From Anseranas semipalmata (taxonomy: Eukaryota; Chordata; Aves; Anseriformes; Anseranatidae), in assembly GCA_013399115.1 (NCBI GenBank), contig VXAA01003176.1:929104-993103 (forward strand): a stretch of DNA of 64,000 bases. Reading direction: 5' to 3'. The position numbers and the translations under genes are program-made. This document shows, one piece after another, positions 27,987 through 41,928 of the stretch; position 1 is the first letter of the stretch; every line of letters starts with the position of its first letter. Below the pieces are notes generated by a model, which worked only from the letters and a program-made list of their open reading frames with translations, searched no databases and was not told the DNA's origin.

Positions 27987-29371
27987 GATATATTTCAAAT
28001 TATTTTACTGCAGCTCTTATCCATCATAATCAGAGGAGCTGTGGCATGACTGCTTCACAGTACAGATACTATTTCTGTTTTCTAATACTCATACAGATTT
28101 TTAGTTTCTTGGTTTATTTGCACAACAGTGAAATATCCAACCTAGTTCACATCTTACAAAATGTAAAATACTAACATCGACAGCTAAATAAGATCTTTAT
28201 TTTCCAAAAGAAGTGAGGAATGAGTAAAGGAAGAATGGATACAGGAGTTGACAGACACATCCATGTTTCCTAGAAAAACATATTTAAAGGCACATCAGAG
28301 CATTTCCATGCGAGCAAGCTCTTACAGTCTAAGCTACAGCATCAATAACAGTACTGTAGCTCTTCTACACTAACTTTCAGTGTGGGCACTCATATTAAAA
28401 GAGGAGAGATTTTTACTTCTTAAGCTTAACTCACTTTCAAAGAAGACTAAAACCGAAGGTCTTGCTTCAGGATAAGATTTAAAGGTAATATCTTTTGCAG
28501 ACTACTTTCTTGCACCAGCCAGTTCTTAGTCAGCCATCTATCCATTTCCAAAACAGACTACCAGTAACAGTCTTCTTTTTCATTTGAAAATGGTTCAGAA
28601 GCCTAGCCTGCAAGCAGATGGGTTACATGAATTGTTATGTGACCAAGTCTCAACATTCATCTTATTTTATTTTAATGTATTTTTATGAACAATTAGCAAG
28701 CAAGAAAAACAAACAGGAAGATCATGTTTAGAAAACCATCACTTTGAAGGACTGACAAAAGCTACCCCGCTACAACCATTGCAACCAAATGACACTTTCT
28801 ATGACTGGCAGAACGGAGCAGCACACAGTATTCATAGGGGATTCCTTTGATCCCAAGAGTATCATTTACCTGTGTTACGGGTCATTTAATTATTTGTCTT
28901 CTCAGTCAATATCCTTTGATGTAACAAATTCAGGATGTCAGTACTCTGGTATATGGAGAAGTGATTAATTCCACCAATAGCATCTTCAAGGATGACACTG
29001 CAATACAACCTAGAAGAAAGAAAAAGCCACAAAAAAGAAAAAAGTTAGACATAAATAGTGTCTAATAGTAACTTTCTAATTTAGCTAAAAGCCGAACTCT
29101 GCATGTTAGTCTGAGTGTGTTGTTGGGGGTGGGAGGGTTAGCTATACAACGTTCTTTGTTTTATAGCTTACATGTAAATCTTGGATTTACTAAAATGTAA
29201 TTGACTGAGGTAAATTCATGGGACTGCATCTTTATATATTCTAAAGAAAAGTAATTTTAAAGACATAAAAATCGTGTTCACCTATATTTTAAATGAAAGA
29301 ATTAAGGATGTATTGCTGTGCTAACAATCCTCATAAAGTACAGTGATATTGAAGCCATGCAACACCTAGTC

Positions 29372-29397
29372 CACACACACACACACTCACACACACC
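29372..29397. repeat. (CA)n microsatellite with one CT interruption
   Basis: CA repeats of about 26 bases broken once by CT, then running into a C-rich end. Confidence 0.9.
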
Positions 29398-32300
29398 CCT
29401 ATTTTGGCACCCCGTACCATTTTCTCTAACTTTACATGCGGTACAGTTTTTGAGGTTGTAAAAGCAGACCAATCATAAAATAAATATTCTGTATAAATAA
29501 ATCATCTATGATACAAATTCTGCAATGGGAAATCAGTAAGTTTTAAACTGGTGATAAAACATTTTTTTTAATTAAATAATTAATTAAGAGAAGAAATTCC
29601 CAAGAAACACCATATATTCCTCGTTTTTGGAGTATCAAAATCAGGAGTGAAAGTCCACCAAAAACGTATGTTGTAGTTCCCTAAAAGTGTCCATATTACA
29701 AGTCTCACCTACCTTCCACGGCGCTACTGTGTAGAACTCATAGGGTATGTACAGTCTTCAATAAAGGCAAAATTACTTATTAACAAAGTTCAGAAAATAT
29801 TTCAATATCAGATTTTATCTGTTTCAAATCATCTCTTAATAGACAATTTTTTTGAAACCTCAAGCAATATTTGCATTTGATAGAAACATTAATTTCTGTA
29901 CCATGACCTTTCCAGTTCTGCTTCCACAAAAATAATCCACATTTCAACAAATCTGTGCCTTAGATTCTGTTACAACATGCCTTCCCATTCAAGGATGACA
30001 CACAAACTAACATACAAGCACACTACTGAAAAGAAAAATTCACCCCTGCTGGGTTTTGCTTATCACTTTCTATAATGTACCTAGACTCCTTGCTTATTTT
30101 CTAAATTTCTCTGAGGGTCACACCTGAGGTGCCCTGGACTAGAAAGGAAAATGTCCACCTCAAATACAGAGAACCAGACTGAGAGCACAAAGACAAAGTT
30201 CTAACCAAGAAGACAGAGGTTACACCTCTGTTAGCAAGTACTGCAGCCCAACAGAAGTCTTGTAGAGCAAAACAGCTGGTGTTGAGAACACAACATCCAC
30301 ACTATGTGCATTTTAGAAAGATTGGATCTTACCAGCTCCTGTGTGTTGAATGCCCATTAACTTCATCTGCTGTACTCATCTTCAACTCATAATTAGTTCA
30401 AAAAGAATCGACTTTACAATTCCTGATACTGCTTCATGATATGAAGTAAATCACAATAAATGGGTATGATTGGGATGTTCACTTTAAAAGTGCACTCCTG
30501 ATACAAAACCGAAGTTCAGCAAACAGCTGGACAGTGTATGATTTCGTGAATGTATATAGTTAGTTTAGCTATGCAAAAGGTTGAAGTTTAATATGCTTGT
30601 GTGCTTTGTTAGAATTAAGCCAAAGTACTCAGCCCCAAAATTTGATGTTTTACTCTGTTTTGCATACACTAAAGAACTGAACTCAAATTAGGCCTGGAAG
30701 AAGTCATGCTGAAAGACTAAAAGTCTGCTTGCATATTCCTTTCAGGCTACTATTGCGGATTTAGACTTTAAGATGCAAATTTTTTAATTTTTTAATCTAT
30801 CCATTATCTTCTTCATAAGAGTTCTCTAATACAAAGTAATTTATCATATTCAGAGGTGTGATCTCTTCAACTAGGTAAAGCACACGATTTTTAAAAGAAA
30901 AGCATGTGAAACCTGACATTTTTTTCTGTGTGGCAAGGTTTGTTGGTAAGAAATTGTCTTTATTTCTATCCACATTTGCTTATTTTTACAATGGAATGAT
31001 GACTGTAGTAAAGGTCATATTGTTTTAATATTGCACAATAAATAGTACAGAAAGTTTTGAACTGTGCATCAAAGAAACGTCCTTACCATTTTAATAATTT
31101 TATTTTTCTTTCATGAGATGTACCATTTAACTATCCATTACATTGAAAACAGCATAGAGTGTTTTACACTTGGATGAAAGCCTGAAGTAATAGCTGTAAT
31201 TGTAATTGATGAAAATATAGTGCTTCAACCAATGGGTCTATGCCTCAGCGTGCTTTTTCTCAAGCAAAGGATTATTTGGAGTCAAACATTATGACTTGAG
31301 AACGCTACAGAAGAGTAACTCAACTGCGTATCAGTTAGGGATAGGGGTCTGAAGAACTACTCGTACAGACATGACTACACCGTGGAAGATTTTTATCTTA
31401 CCTGTCTCCAGATATCCTGGGGAACTGGGAAAATTATGGACATGCAGAACAGTTCACCTGTGATCTCTGCCAGCCCTTCATATCAGCACCAGTCAAAGCC
31501 TGATCTACAAGTTGGCTTAACATGTAGTCACCTAGAATGGTTGCTTTCATATGAAACTCCCTTATCTACCTGCTCTGGTCGTGATAGATGGAGGACGTCA
31601 TGGCCCAGCGAGGAGATATTTGCAGACTTTCCCTCCCTCTTTTTCATTTTGTTGTTTTATTTTAAAGGGAATCAGAGTGATGCTATTTATAGACCTGTTA
31701 AGGAAGATTAGCAGAACTGAATGACAATAATACAGAAACAAATGTTATGATGTTATTGCTCCAGGCCTAAAGAGATAAAAAGTTCGGTGCTAATGACACA
31801 GCATTTTGGTGTCTGATTTCAAGGACTGTGAAGGTAAGAAAAACATATTTACAAAAGTATTAAAGGGCTGTGATACAAATAGATGCTTTTGGGTACCCGA
31901 TAATTATCTTTTTTTTACTATTATTATTATTATTTTACTTTATGCTTATCAATTTGATTTTAATAGAGCATGTAAGAAACCATAATAAACCACAAAACAG
32001 CCAGGCTACCTCTCTCCTGTCCCCACCCTGCAAAGTTTAACCACCACACCTATACTACATAGAAAGTATAGATGCAAACTTTCTAAAGTTTTGATAATGA
32101 CTGGGAATAGTTTGACACACAATAAACCTATTTTGTGATAGAATCTAAGAGAAAACAGTATGTCTAATCTTCTAGTATTATCTTTTTATGACATTATATA
32201 CAAATATAAGTTTGATTTTCTCCGCTGCATTTATTCAGCTGGGCCTTTTACGGGGCTCTTGGGACTTGTAGAGAAGACTGCAGTGTGAAGAGTAAATACC

Positions 32301-33023
32301 TGAGGTTTGCGTGCACGTGTTACAAGCAGCATAAAAGGTCTTATCACAAGTTTTAAGCTCTCTTTTTTTCAGACACTATTTAACACCCTATTAATCAACA
32401 CGAATGGAACTAGCAGTGCACATACCACATATAATAAGCACAATAACAACAAAAAAAAAAAAACAGAAAGCCTTGTAAAGCTGAGATTGCCACAGAATTG
32501 CAGGCTTCAGTTTGAAACATTACTGGCATATTCAGCATCAACTGACAATTTAACTGAGCTTTTAGAAAACAGCCTAAAATAGAGCACAAAAATGTAGTTC
32601 CATAGGGGATAGGATGGTGATTTTAGCAATCAACTTGTTTTGCAGTAGATGGAAAGAGAAGAAAACAGGAGACCAGATATTATGAAGCAGGACAAACTAA
32701 CCATTCTTTTGTTGTCTTTTCTGCCTTTTTATTGAAGACTAGAAGCAAAGTACAAAAGGTAATTTTCAAACCCAATATTCTGTGCTTGATATTAAGACTA
32801 TTACTGAAGGAAGATCTCATATTGAATGCACGTTAATGTCATTGATCAACACAGAAATCTGCAGAAACACGTTCTCAACTAAGCTTCATTAATGTTTAAA
32901 ACCTGAGCTAACAAATATTCTGAATGGAACGTCCATTTTATTCTATGTGGAATCACTGCCCCTTCCTGGTGAACGACCCTATGAATTTATTGCCCTTATG
33001 AGGCTTCAGCAAGCATTTTATAT

Positions 33024-33137
33024 CATTAATATATTTATATGTTTATATATGTTTATATATTTTATACATACATATATTTTTATATATTTATATACTTATG
33101 TATATTATCAATATATTTATATATTATTTTATATTAA
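33024..33137. repeat. AT-rich low-complexity block (TATATTTATATG-like)
   Basis: About 110 bases built almost only of TATAT, TTTATATA and CATA units. It is low complexity and may unwind easily; there is no other evidence for a role. Confidence 0.85.
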
Positions 33138-36100
33138 GGCATTAGTTTTACATTCTAAATCTAGATAATAAAAATACTATTATTTTGGAGAAAAAAAAAT
33201 GACTTCCTATTCTGCATACAGGAAACAATCAACAAGGATGCATTTTATTTAACATTTAGTAATATTTTTAATATTTCTGGAGCTGATAGAGTGGGTTTTG
33301 CTGTTTTACGTATTTAATAAAAAATATTTATTTTAAATTAGCAAAACCCTTATGAATTTTTTGATAATTTTCTCATCCTTTAATTACTACTCCATTTTTG
33401 TGATTGTATTTTACTAGAACGCCTTAGCAAAAAGTAGGGATTTTTTTTTGCCATTCTTTTAATAATTGTAATCAAGTTTTATCAGTTTAGGATTGTTAAG
33501 TTAAGTATAGCTTGAATGATAGAATAGGGTAATACTGTCTTTTCTTTCTAAAAATCCAAATTGATAGTGAAAGATAATGTAAAATAATATATTTTTGTAT
33601 ATGAAAAAAGTCGTGAGTCATACAGTTGTTACATCCTTTAATATTGCGTTTATTAAGATGTCTCAAACTGTTATAAATTACATCTGTTTCGTTTATGGTT
33701 TTCAACAAAATTTGCTAGTATTTAAGTAACTAGCATTCAGCCAGCAGTTTGATTTAAGCTCATTTTTGAGATTAAGCACGTTCTGGTTGTAGATTTAAAA
33801 GCAAAAAGTCAAGGACTGACCTGACTTCAAAACACAACTATCAGAAGTTAGCTCCTCCTGAACATTCTTTAAGCTTCCCTCCTTCCTGACAATTATAACA
33901 CTGCTCATCACTGAATGATAGCACATGGGCTTGAAGAATGAAGACTGAATTAAGTAGAAATATCTGCATAGCTAAATGCCAAAACTGGCACAAACTTTGA
34001 GATTTGTTTCTACTTCTCTTTTCAAGACCTGAAGCTGAGCTACTGGAGGTAGCATAAGCTACCATCAATGCAGCCACTGTGGCCTCGGCATGTGCAAACT
34101 GACATGGAAAATGGTAAGAAAACAAGTGAATGACTAGAAAAATAGAGTCTGGAAGGAGGATGAGAGCTGGAAACACAAAGTGAGGGAAAAAGAGAAGTAT
34201 AAAACTAAAATATAAAATGAATTATGGATAGAGGGATTAGGAAAGGAAGAAAAAGGATACTAAGTTTGGAAGATAATAAAGAGAAAAGAAATCAAGCAAG
34301 GAAGAAACAGAGTTTGGACCCAGAATGATTTTTACTCAGCTGTCTATCCTTTTTATCAGTAGTTAATCACAAATTCATACTAAAGAAGGAGCTATTGCAT
34401 TGGAGTTCTTTTAATTGTTTGGAACAATAAGTACCTCTCTTCATTGCATCACTTAAATGACACTTACATGTTTAAGACTTCCTTTTCTTTCCAGTTTGGC
34501 TCTTACGCTGTCTCTCCAGGTTCTTAGACTTTTTCTAAAGAAAGTCTTCAATGAAAGCTTTTGTACTGCCATTTTCAGCTAAACAGTTGCTCATAAACAC
34601 ATGCAACAGGAAAATGTTATGCTTCTTTGGTTTGCTTTTCACCAGTTTCAACCAGGCATAACACTTTCTTTACAGTGGTGCCGTTATTATTGGCACCATC
34701 AGCTTTGGAGAAAGCACAACTAGCAAACAAAATAGCTTCCCTTTTTGTCATAGGAACAAAATACAAGCTCAGCAAGTGCAAGAACACAAGTTCAGCAACA
34801 CTAAAAATGTGGAAATTCTAGTGAGATAAAAAATTACTATGAGCAGAAAGAGAAACTGAGAAAGATATGACAGCTCTTTTGATTAAAAAGTAATTAATGA
34901 ATATATTCTGCACGCTCAGGAAAATTCAGGGCGGACACTAGCACCCACTGCCAGTCATTCATAGCACAGTAAGCTCAGTGCTTGAAGAAGGTATGACATC
35001 CCCTCTTTCTTTAGTGCTCATCAAACTCTCTGCTCTTTTTTTTTCAGAAGATGGGGCTTCCTCCTGCTTTTGGCAAAAATGTATCTATAGGTGTTTTTAG
35101 TTATCTCCTTTCATCGTTGTCAATTTCTTTATGTCTTGCATTCATAACATCTCTTATCTTACTACACTTTTCTTCTTCCTTCCAAATACCTCCCACACAT
35201 TGGGTAAGTGGGGGAGGACAGAAAAAGGGCAGTGGGACTATAAATGGCATTAAGTTTTCTTACATTATGTTTCTTTATCAACATCCTGTTGTAGGGAAAG
35301 ATGTCTGTGCCTCCTGTTGTGAGCAATTTATATTCACATGTTGATTGCTTTAAAGTATTTTTTGTGTTCAAGTGGATATCTAAAAAGCAATACTATTTCA
35401 GGGAGGTAGCTTTTGCTATTTTGGTGACAGGTGGCCCCACCACCTAAGTGTTGGCAAGTATTTGCTGAGCTGAACTGGCTGTTGAGAACAGTTACACTGA
35501 ACAGCTCCCTCTTTCCTCGAAAAGTGGTTAAGGCTTCTGCAATCTGTGATACAGCTTTTCCAGCTTAGGTTCCTCTCTGACTGTTTTTCTTCATAGGATG
35601 CTATTCCCCTTCTTCGTAGCATTAATAACCAGGAGGGGGTCCTCATGGGACCACATGGACCTTAACAGGTCTTCCCCAAAGAGCCTGTGTCACACATGCC
35701 TCCTTTACTTTGCCACTGAAGGGAATCAGGAATGTTCAAAACCTTGCAGAGGAAGCCAGGTCACCACCTGCAGATTCAGACTGAAAGTTCCCATACAGCA
35801 AAGCAGTTAAGCAAGTGCTTAAATTGGTCTCTCTTCAGCAACCAGCCTTACCATGATGGCAACTGAACTGAGCCTGAAAGCAACGACAGCTCCACTCAAG
35901 CCGGGCAGTTCCCTAGTTGCAGTAACACTATTGCGTCCCTATGATTGAAATCGTGGTGATTTCCACCAGCCTTAGATTTTGAGTGGTTAACTTTTTTTTG
36001 GTGAAATTGTTTTCCCACTTTTATACTCTCTTTGAAGAGTCCTTGTCTTTCATCTGCGACTGTCCTATTGTCCGAACTGGTGGCCTATGTTGAACATTAA

Positions 36101-38971
36101 AAAAATCCCAAACTTCAGTGGGTTGCAAAACAGAAAAGATGAAATTACATTAAAAAGTTGTAATACAACAGCAGTTCCCAGAAACTGGTATCATGTGGAT
36201 TGCCTACAGTGAAAAAAATGTCAGTGCCTGAGTAATTCAGCACTCATGGCACGTTGAAGTATCTTTAAAAATGTATACATTTTACTTTTAGGCAAGTTCT
36301 GACCTTCCTTTGGCATAAGGTTTTTTTCAAACTACCTCCAGTTCCAACCATTCAGTTCAAACAGGCATTGATTTGTGAACCTAATGAGATTTTAAGGGTT
36401 GCTTTTAAGAAATCAAACCAAATTCTGAGTATGTTGAACTACAACTCTTAATTGTGACAGGTCAAGAATTTCAGGGCAAAGATATTATCTTCATACATAT
36501 TCACAAAGCACTAAATATATTCCTAGCTTATGTGAATTATTAACAGTATAATGAGGAATCTAAGAGGTCTCAAAATTGCAACACTCCATAAAAAAAGAGG
36601 AAAATAAAAAAAATTAGTATGTAATGTTTTGCCTCAGCTGTCTTCGGTGACCTCAGTGATGAGAACATAATAGCTCATGACCAAGCAGGAACCAAAAAAT
36701 GGGACAAACTAAAATTCAGCCCTCGATCCTGTAAGCTTATTCTGGTGTGCATGGCCTTGAAACTGGAGAGTTTCACAGATCAATGTGACTATGTTTATCC
36801 AGAAATAACACTCCTCCACAGCTCACATTTGGTTTTAGATGGCTGGGTACCTTTAAGGAACTGTCTGCGGTAAGCCAACCTTTACAACATCTTCTGTAGC
36901 CCACTGTGGTTCTACTCACCTTACCTCCCCTTCACCAGAGGTGGTCAGCGGCTACCAGGTGCCTCCAGCATAACCAGCTGTTGTGACAACCTGGCATTAC
37001 AACTAAGTCCTACCAAATTCCTTCCCCCTTCCCAAGGGGGGGGCGTAACAAACCAAAACTGAGCAAAACCCACCAGACCCAGCTCGTGAGAAGACTAACA
37101 ATATTTCTGAATTAACTCTTATCAGAGCTTTTCACCTTAGATTTTCTTCACTTCAGAGGGTCTTGACAGGCAGCAGTAACTTCCATCTCCCAAAGACAGG
37201 GCACCTAACGAATTCCAGTTGCAATCCTACTTCAAGCCTAGAGTACCTGTGGGGAGCACTGCCCTGCAGCTATCTGACTCAATTTGATGAACCCACTCTG
37301 GCACCAATTTAGTCCCAATGACTAAAACAGAAAAGTGTTCTCCAGCTAGGAGAACCAGGCTAAATTCTCCCTTTTCAATGCAACCCACACTTCGCAGCAC
37401 CATGGTTAACCTCAGTTTAGAGAATGCAAGTTGTCTGATATTTTTCATCATAAAAGCTTCTTGTCATCTTTGAGAAATGCTAAACAACTCTGAAACTTTG
37501 AGTTATTTGCCATTCAGGAATGAGAAACCTCTCAGACCACAGAAGAACCTTCTCTTGACCCAGTAAGATTTTCTTTAGATTTATTTGACAGAGTTTTCTT
37601 GAAGTCATCCTTTCTTAATAAAGCAGCACTATCTTTTAGCTCCTGAAAATGAGGCGCTTCAGTGAATTCCAGCTTTCATCCCAACTCAAGTTTGACTTCC
37701 CTCCCATGCAGCTCCTGAGGGAGCACGCTGGTGGCCTGCCAGCACCACTGAATGAAGCAAAGGGTTCAGCCCTGCTCCCGCTGGGTCAGCAACGTACACC
37801 GCTTGACACTGTGGTTTGCTAACAAGTATTAGTGAGGGAGCCAAAAAAAAAAAAAAAACATAAAAAACTCTACGGCATCTATAAAGATCCTCCTTAACAT
37901 GCATTATTAGACAGTTCTGTGTCTTCTCTGTGGCAAAAGAACTCAACAGCGTAATGTGGGTGGAAAGACTAATACCTGGAAATTGAGCTTCATTGAAATT
38001 TGAGAAAAAGCTGCGTTTTCCACAAACTAAAAAAATGAACAAATAGCATTTGACTTCACTGGGAACAGCCTTTACAGCATTAAATAAGCCCATAATAAAG
38101 ATGATTAATACAATGCAAGGCAATAAGAGTGTTGAAGGCAGAGAAAAAATGTTATTTTCAGCAGAAATAGAACAGCTGGAGAAGGGCAAGAATGACAATA
38201 GACTGAGGAAGAATGCTTGGCTTATTTATTATTTCACAGCATAACTTTGGTCAGGATACCGTGAATAGGTTGTACTGAGGCTCAGGGAGCAGCTACTCAG
38301 AGCTGGGAAAAGTTTAACAGGGATAAGAGAAGAGAGAGGGCGCTCAGGAGAGCAAAAGTCTGAAGCAGTCCTGAATGTCATAATATCATATGGGCATACT
38401 TACACCTCACACTGCTTACATATCAGAAACAGATAAGTTATACAGATATTCACATGTCAGTTTATTAGCAAATTTTCTCACTTACTTGTTTAGAGCTAGT
38501 TCATGTTTGACTGCCCCTCTTCTTGCTAAAGACACACTCAAATATTAAATCAGTAATTCTGACAGCTCCAAAACCAAGCAAATATGAATGGTTACCGACA
38601 CTTCTTCTGATTTAGACTGTAAATTATATCATTGATATTTACAATGTTTAATGTGGATTTCCTCCACCATCAAAGTGCATTTGACTGAACTGTATTTGTA
38701 CCAGTTCTGCTTTGGGAGCTGTGTCAGGCAATGGTTGCTACTGTCTCAGACAATGTATACAGGTAGAGAATATATCTTTATAGGACTAATGGTAAAGCTG
38801 GAAGAATTAGTCAAGCTTGTGGTAACATAAGCTTTTCTACAGAAACAGAAACAGAAGATTTCAAAGCTAAAGTCAAGTTGAGAAGAATCACTTAACAGTC
38901 TAGATATGTATCAGCGCATATCTGAATGAAAATACAGCTGGTATCTTTAACATGAAGAAGTACTTTGTAGT

Positions 38972-39012
38972 AGAGGGGAGGGAAAAGAAGGGAAGAGGAA
39001 AAGAAGAGGGAT
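38972..39012. repeat. Polypurine tract
   Basis: About 40 bases of A and G only (GGGGAGGG and AAGAAGGGAAGAGG style). Such homopurine runs can form triplexes and are prone to polymerase slippage. No function is assigned. Confidence 0.75.
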
Positions 39013-41890
39013 GGAGAGTTGATAAGAAAGATAATTCCTAAAGAAGGGACACAGAAAGGTATAAACTCTAGACTATGTATCACGTATGTTCAACTAAGAT
39101 CACTTCATCAACATGGCTTATACTAAAATGCCAGTTCTACTTACATTCTTCCCCTCAGGGAAGTTACAAAGTGTAGGCTTAAATGAAGATGTTAAGAGGC
39201 ATCTGAACCCCCATTTCAAGATGCTAATACACTCCAGAAAAATTGCAGCATCATTCAACTCACAGCTCACTGAAGCTCTAAGGTGGCCCAAGTTCCATCT
39301 TTCTTTTGTATGTTTGTCAAAAGCCACATTACAGTTCACAGAGACTATTAATCCTCACTCATCACAGGTACTAGAAACTGTCTTAAAAAAAGAAAAACAA
39401 AAACCTGAGCATCTAGGAGAATATTAATTACAGGCAGGCCAGACATACACTGAGTGCTCTACAACACAAGCTAGAATATGCTGGAGACAACAGACCTAAA
39501 AATGCTAACTTTGGAAATGTGCCTGATTGATAGGAATTTTCTGGTGTGTTGTTGTATATCTATGTTTTCTTGTTGTTGTTGCACTTCATTTGTTGCATTC
39601 AAAACCTTAAAACCTAGGAACACTCAGTTTTTTTGAAAAATTTGGCCCTGTAGTCTCTACAGTCACAAAGTTCCATAACAGGGGAACATATAAGCTATTT
39701 AACAACAACAACAGAAAAAGTGGGCTACATCTATAGTAGTAAATTGAACAGCAACTGTCCTATATCATTACACTGTTAGCATGGACTCTATCAGACTTCT
39801 GGCCTGTGCTACTACTCTCCCAAACAATATCCAGGCATTTTATGGAAACTGGAATGAGACTGAGCCTATTGCCAGTAGGCAGCCTGGGTGCAGCCATTCT
39901 GGTTTGGATGGTGGAACTTGATAGTATGGTGCAGGTTGTTCAATGCCAGGTTGTTTCAGTGCCAGATATCCTTTGGACATATAGTTTAATACATACATTG
40001 CCATGGTAGACAATTTCTATTAACCTTCTCATTCAATTTTCACAGTAGGAGATGGAGTTAGGCACTATTCACTGAAAATCATTCTCAAAGGAAAAGTCTT
40101 CTCTAATCACATGCCATGATTTCAGATGAGGTTATCCTCATCCAGTATGAAAAACATGAGGTGTGGAAAACAAATCGCTTTTGTCATGCAGATAGCAGCA
40201 GATACTGCATTGCATGGGTGAAAGGTTCTGCATATCAAGGTCTTTGCTTAGGGGAGGGTCAGCGGAGATTGGAATTTATCAATATGAATTAAACAGAAAA
40301 GCTGACCATTCATGACCTTGTCATGAAACAAAATTTTAGGAGCTGGCAGGCGTGAAGGTGACTTGACAAAGGCCTTACTTACTCCAGACAGAAATTCAGG
40401 AGACATCTATCAGAAGACTCTTCAGCTTCCAAGGTGAAACTTAAGCCTTTCTAAGACAAAAATACATCCTTTCCTTCAGGATTCATCTTTTATAAAAATA
40501 CTACTGTAGGATAACATGGATCAGCTTTGTTGTCATATTTTTCATTTCATATGAGTAAAAGAACTGCTTCACAGTCATGACAAAAATTCTTCATCAACTG
40601 TCAAAAAGACAATCAGTTTTTCACCAGAAGTAGTAAGGCTAGTCCAATAACTTGCCGGCACAAGTTGCCAACTTCATCATATGTGGAAATTTTCAATTTC
40701 ACACAACAGTGACTTCTTTTCATGCTCTAAGTTACCGTTAGAAATCAGAGTGTTTCATGAGAATAGAATACAGAAATCAAAAGGAATTACAGTATTTGAC
40801 AGTTTGATACCAAAGATTTTGAAACACATAAAAATGTAGCCATCTCCCTTTGCTCAGCAGCATCACAAATATATGAATTTGACAGGTAATTTCAGCTGTG
40901 CAGCTGTGGAAGCTCCCAACACTGCTGTATTAAAATAAATTATTTACCAGTAATGACTGTTGTGATAACTTTTTTTACTCACAGGACCAACCAGGACACT
41001 CTCCCTACATGTTTAAAATCTGCCAGCTACACATACTCTAACATGGCGGCTAAGAGATACACCTAACCATATTCTATATAGCATAATAGAGATGAAATAT
41101 GTATGAAATAATTGTTTGTATTTGTTTTCAAGTCTTTTTCTATATGAACATTTCTACCTAGGGCAGCCTGTATTTGACAGCTTCCTTTTTAAATATATGG
41201 TGTGTGATATATTTAAAATACAATTATCAGGAAAAAAAAAAAGAACTGTTTTATTTAACTCAGTTTCACTGCTGCTATGGACTTTAATTTTTAAAAGTTG
41301 TTCCTAAAATCTACTTTTCAGACCACGTTTTAGGGAATGAGATGGAATTCCTCAATAAATACAATTACAGAAAATTATAATGTGAGGCTACCAACTTGGA
41401 TATGGATCTGAATCCTTTCCTCCCTGTCAAATCTTGCTTAGACTACAAACATAACTCCACTGTCCATGACTACAGTGGACCACTCTTTGCGTATGTCCTC
41501 TGTTCTCCATAACAGAGAATATGTATTTCTCCATATTTCCTCTTTTAATGTTGCACACACTTGTATTTCTTATTCCTTCTAAGCTATGGCACTCATGGAT
41601 TACAAACTTATCTTTTAACTTAGTGCAATTACTCCTATGTCTACAGTTCTGGTGAATTTCAGCTTTCATATTCACGTGTAAAGAGAAACAACAAACTACC
41701 GGAAAATTTATATTCATTTGCTACTTTGCTTTGCTTCCATGTTGATTAATACACCACCAAGAAAAAATTGTCAGCAGCATTCTACGTCTTCTAATACACC
41801 ATTACTAGATGATATGGTACTTTCCCTTACTCATCTTGCAACAAAGTGAATGACAATTTTTTAACATTTTTCATCTCCTTGAAGTATTTC

Positions 41891-41928
41891 AGTCATTATA
41901 CTCTTGTATTAGAGTCATTATACTCTTG
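41891..41928. repeat. Short tandem duplication, 16-base unit at 22-base spacing
   Basis: AGTCATTATACTCTTG occurs at 41891-41906 and again at 41913-41928, separated by six bases. It is a recent local slippage duplication. Confidence 0.85.

Larger units (their letters stand above)
22616..33020. other. Intergenic spacer, no gene seen
   Basis: AT-rich unique sequence between SMIM31 and APELA. All open frames are short (100 codons or fewer) and unrecognisable. There are A/T homopolymers (for example A16 near 24760), CA microsatellites and a TAAT-rich piece near 25640-25740. No tRNA, snRNA or recognisable microRNA hairpin was seen. Confidence 0.6.

Noticed and set aside
37686..38198. 170-codon minus-strand ORF
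   Set aside because: F/S/L-rich translation from T-rich DNA crosses an A16 run. No domain, and no exon borders of note.
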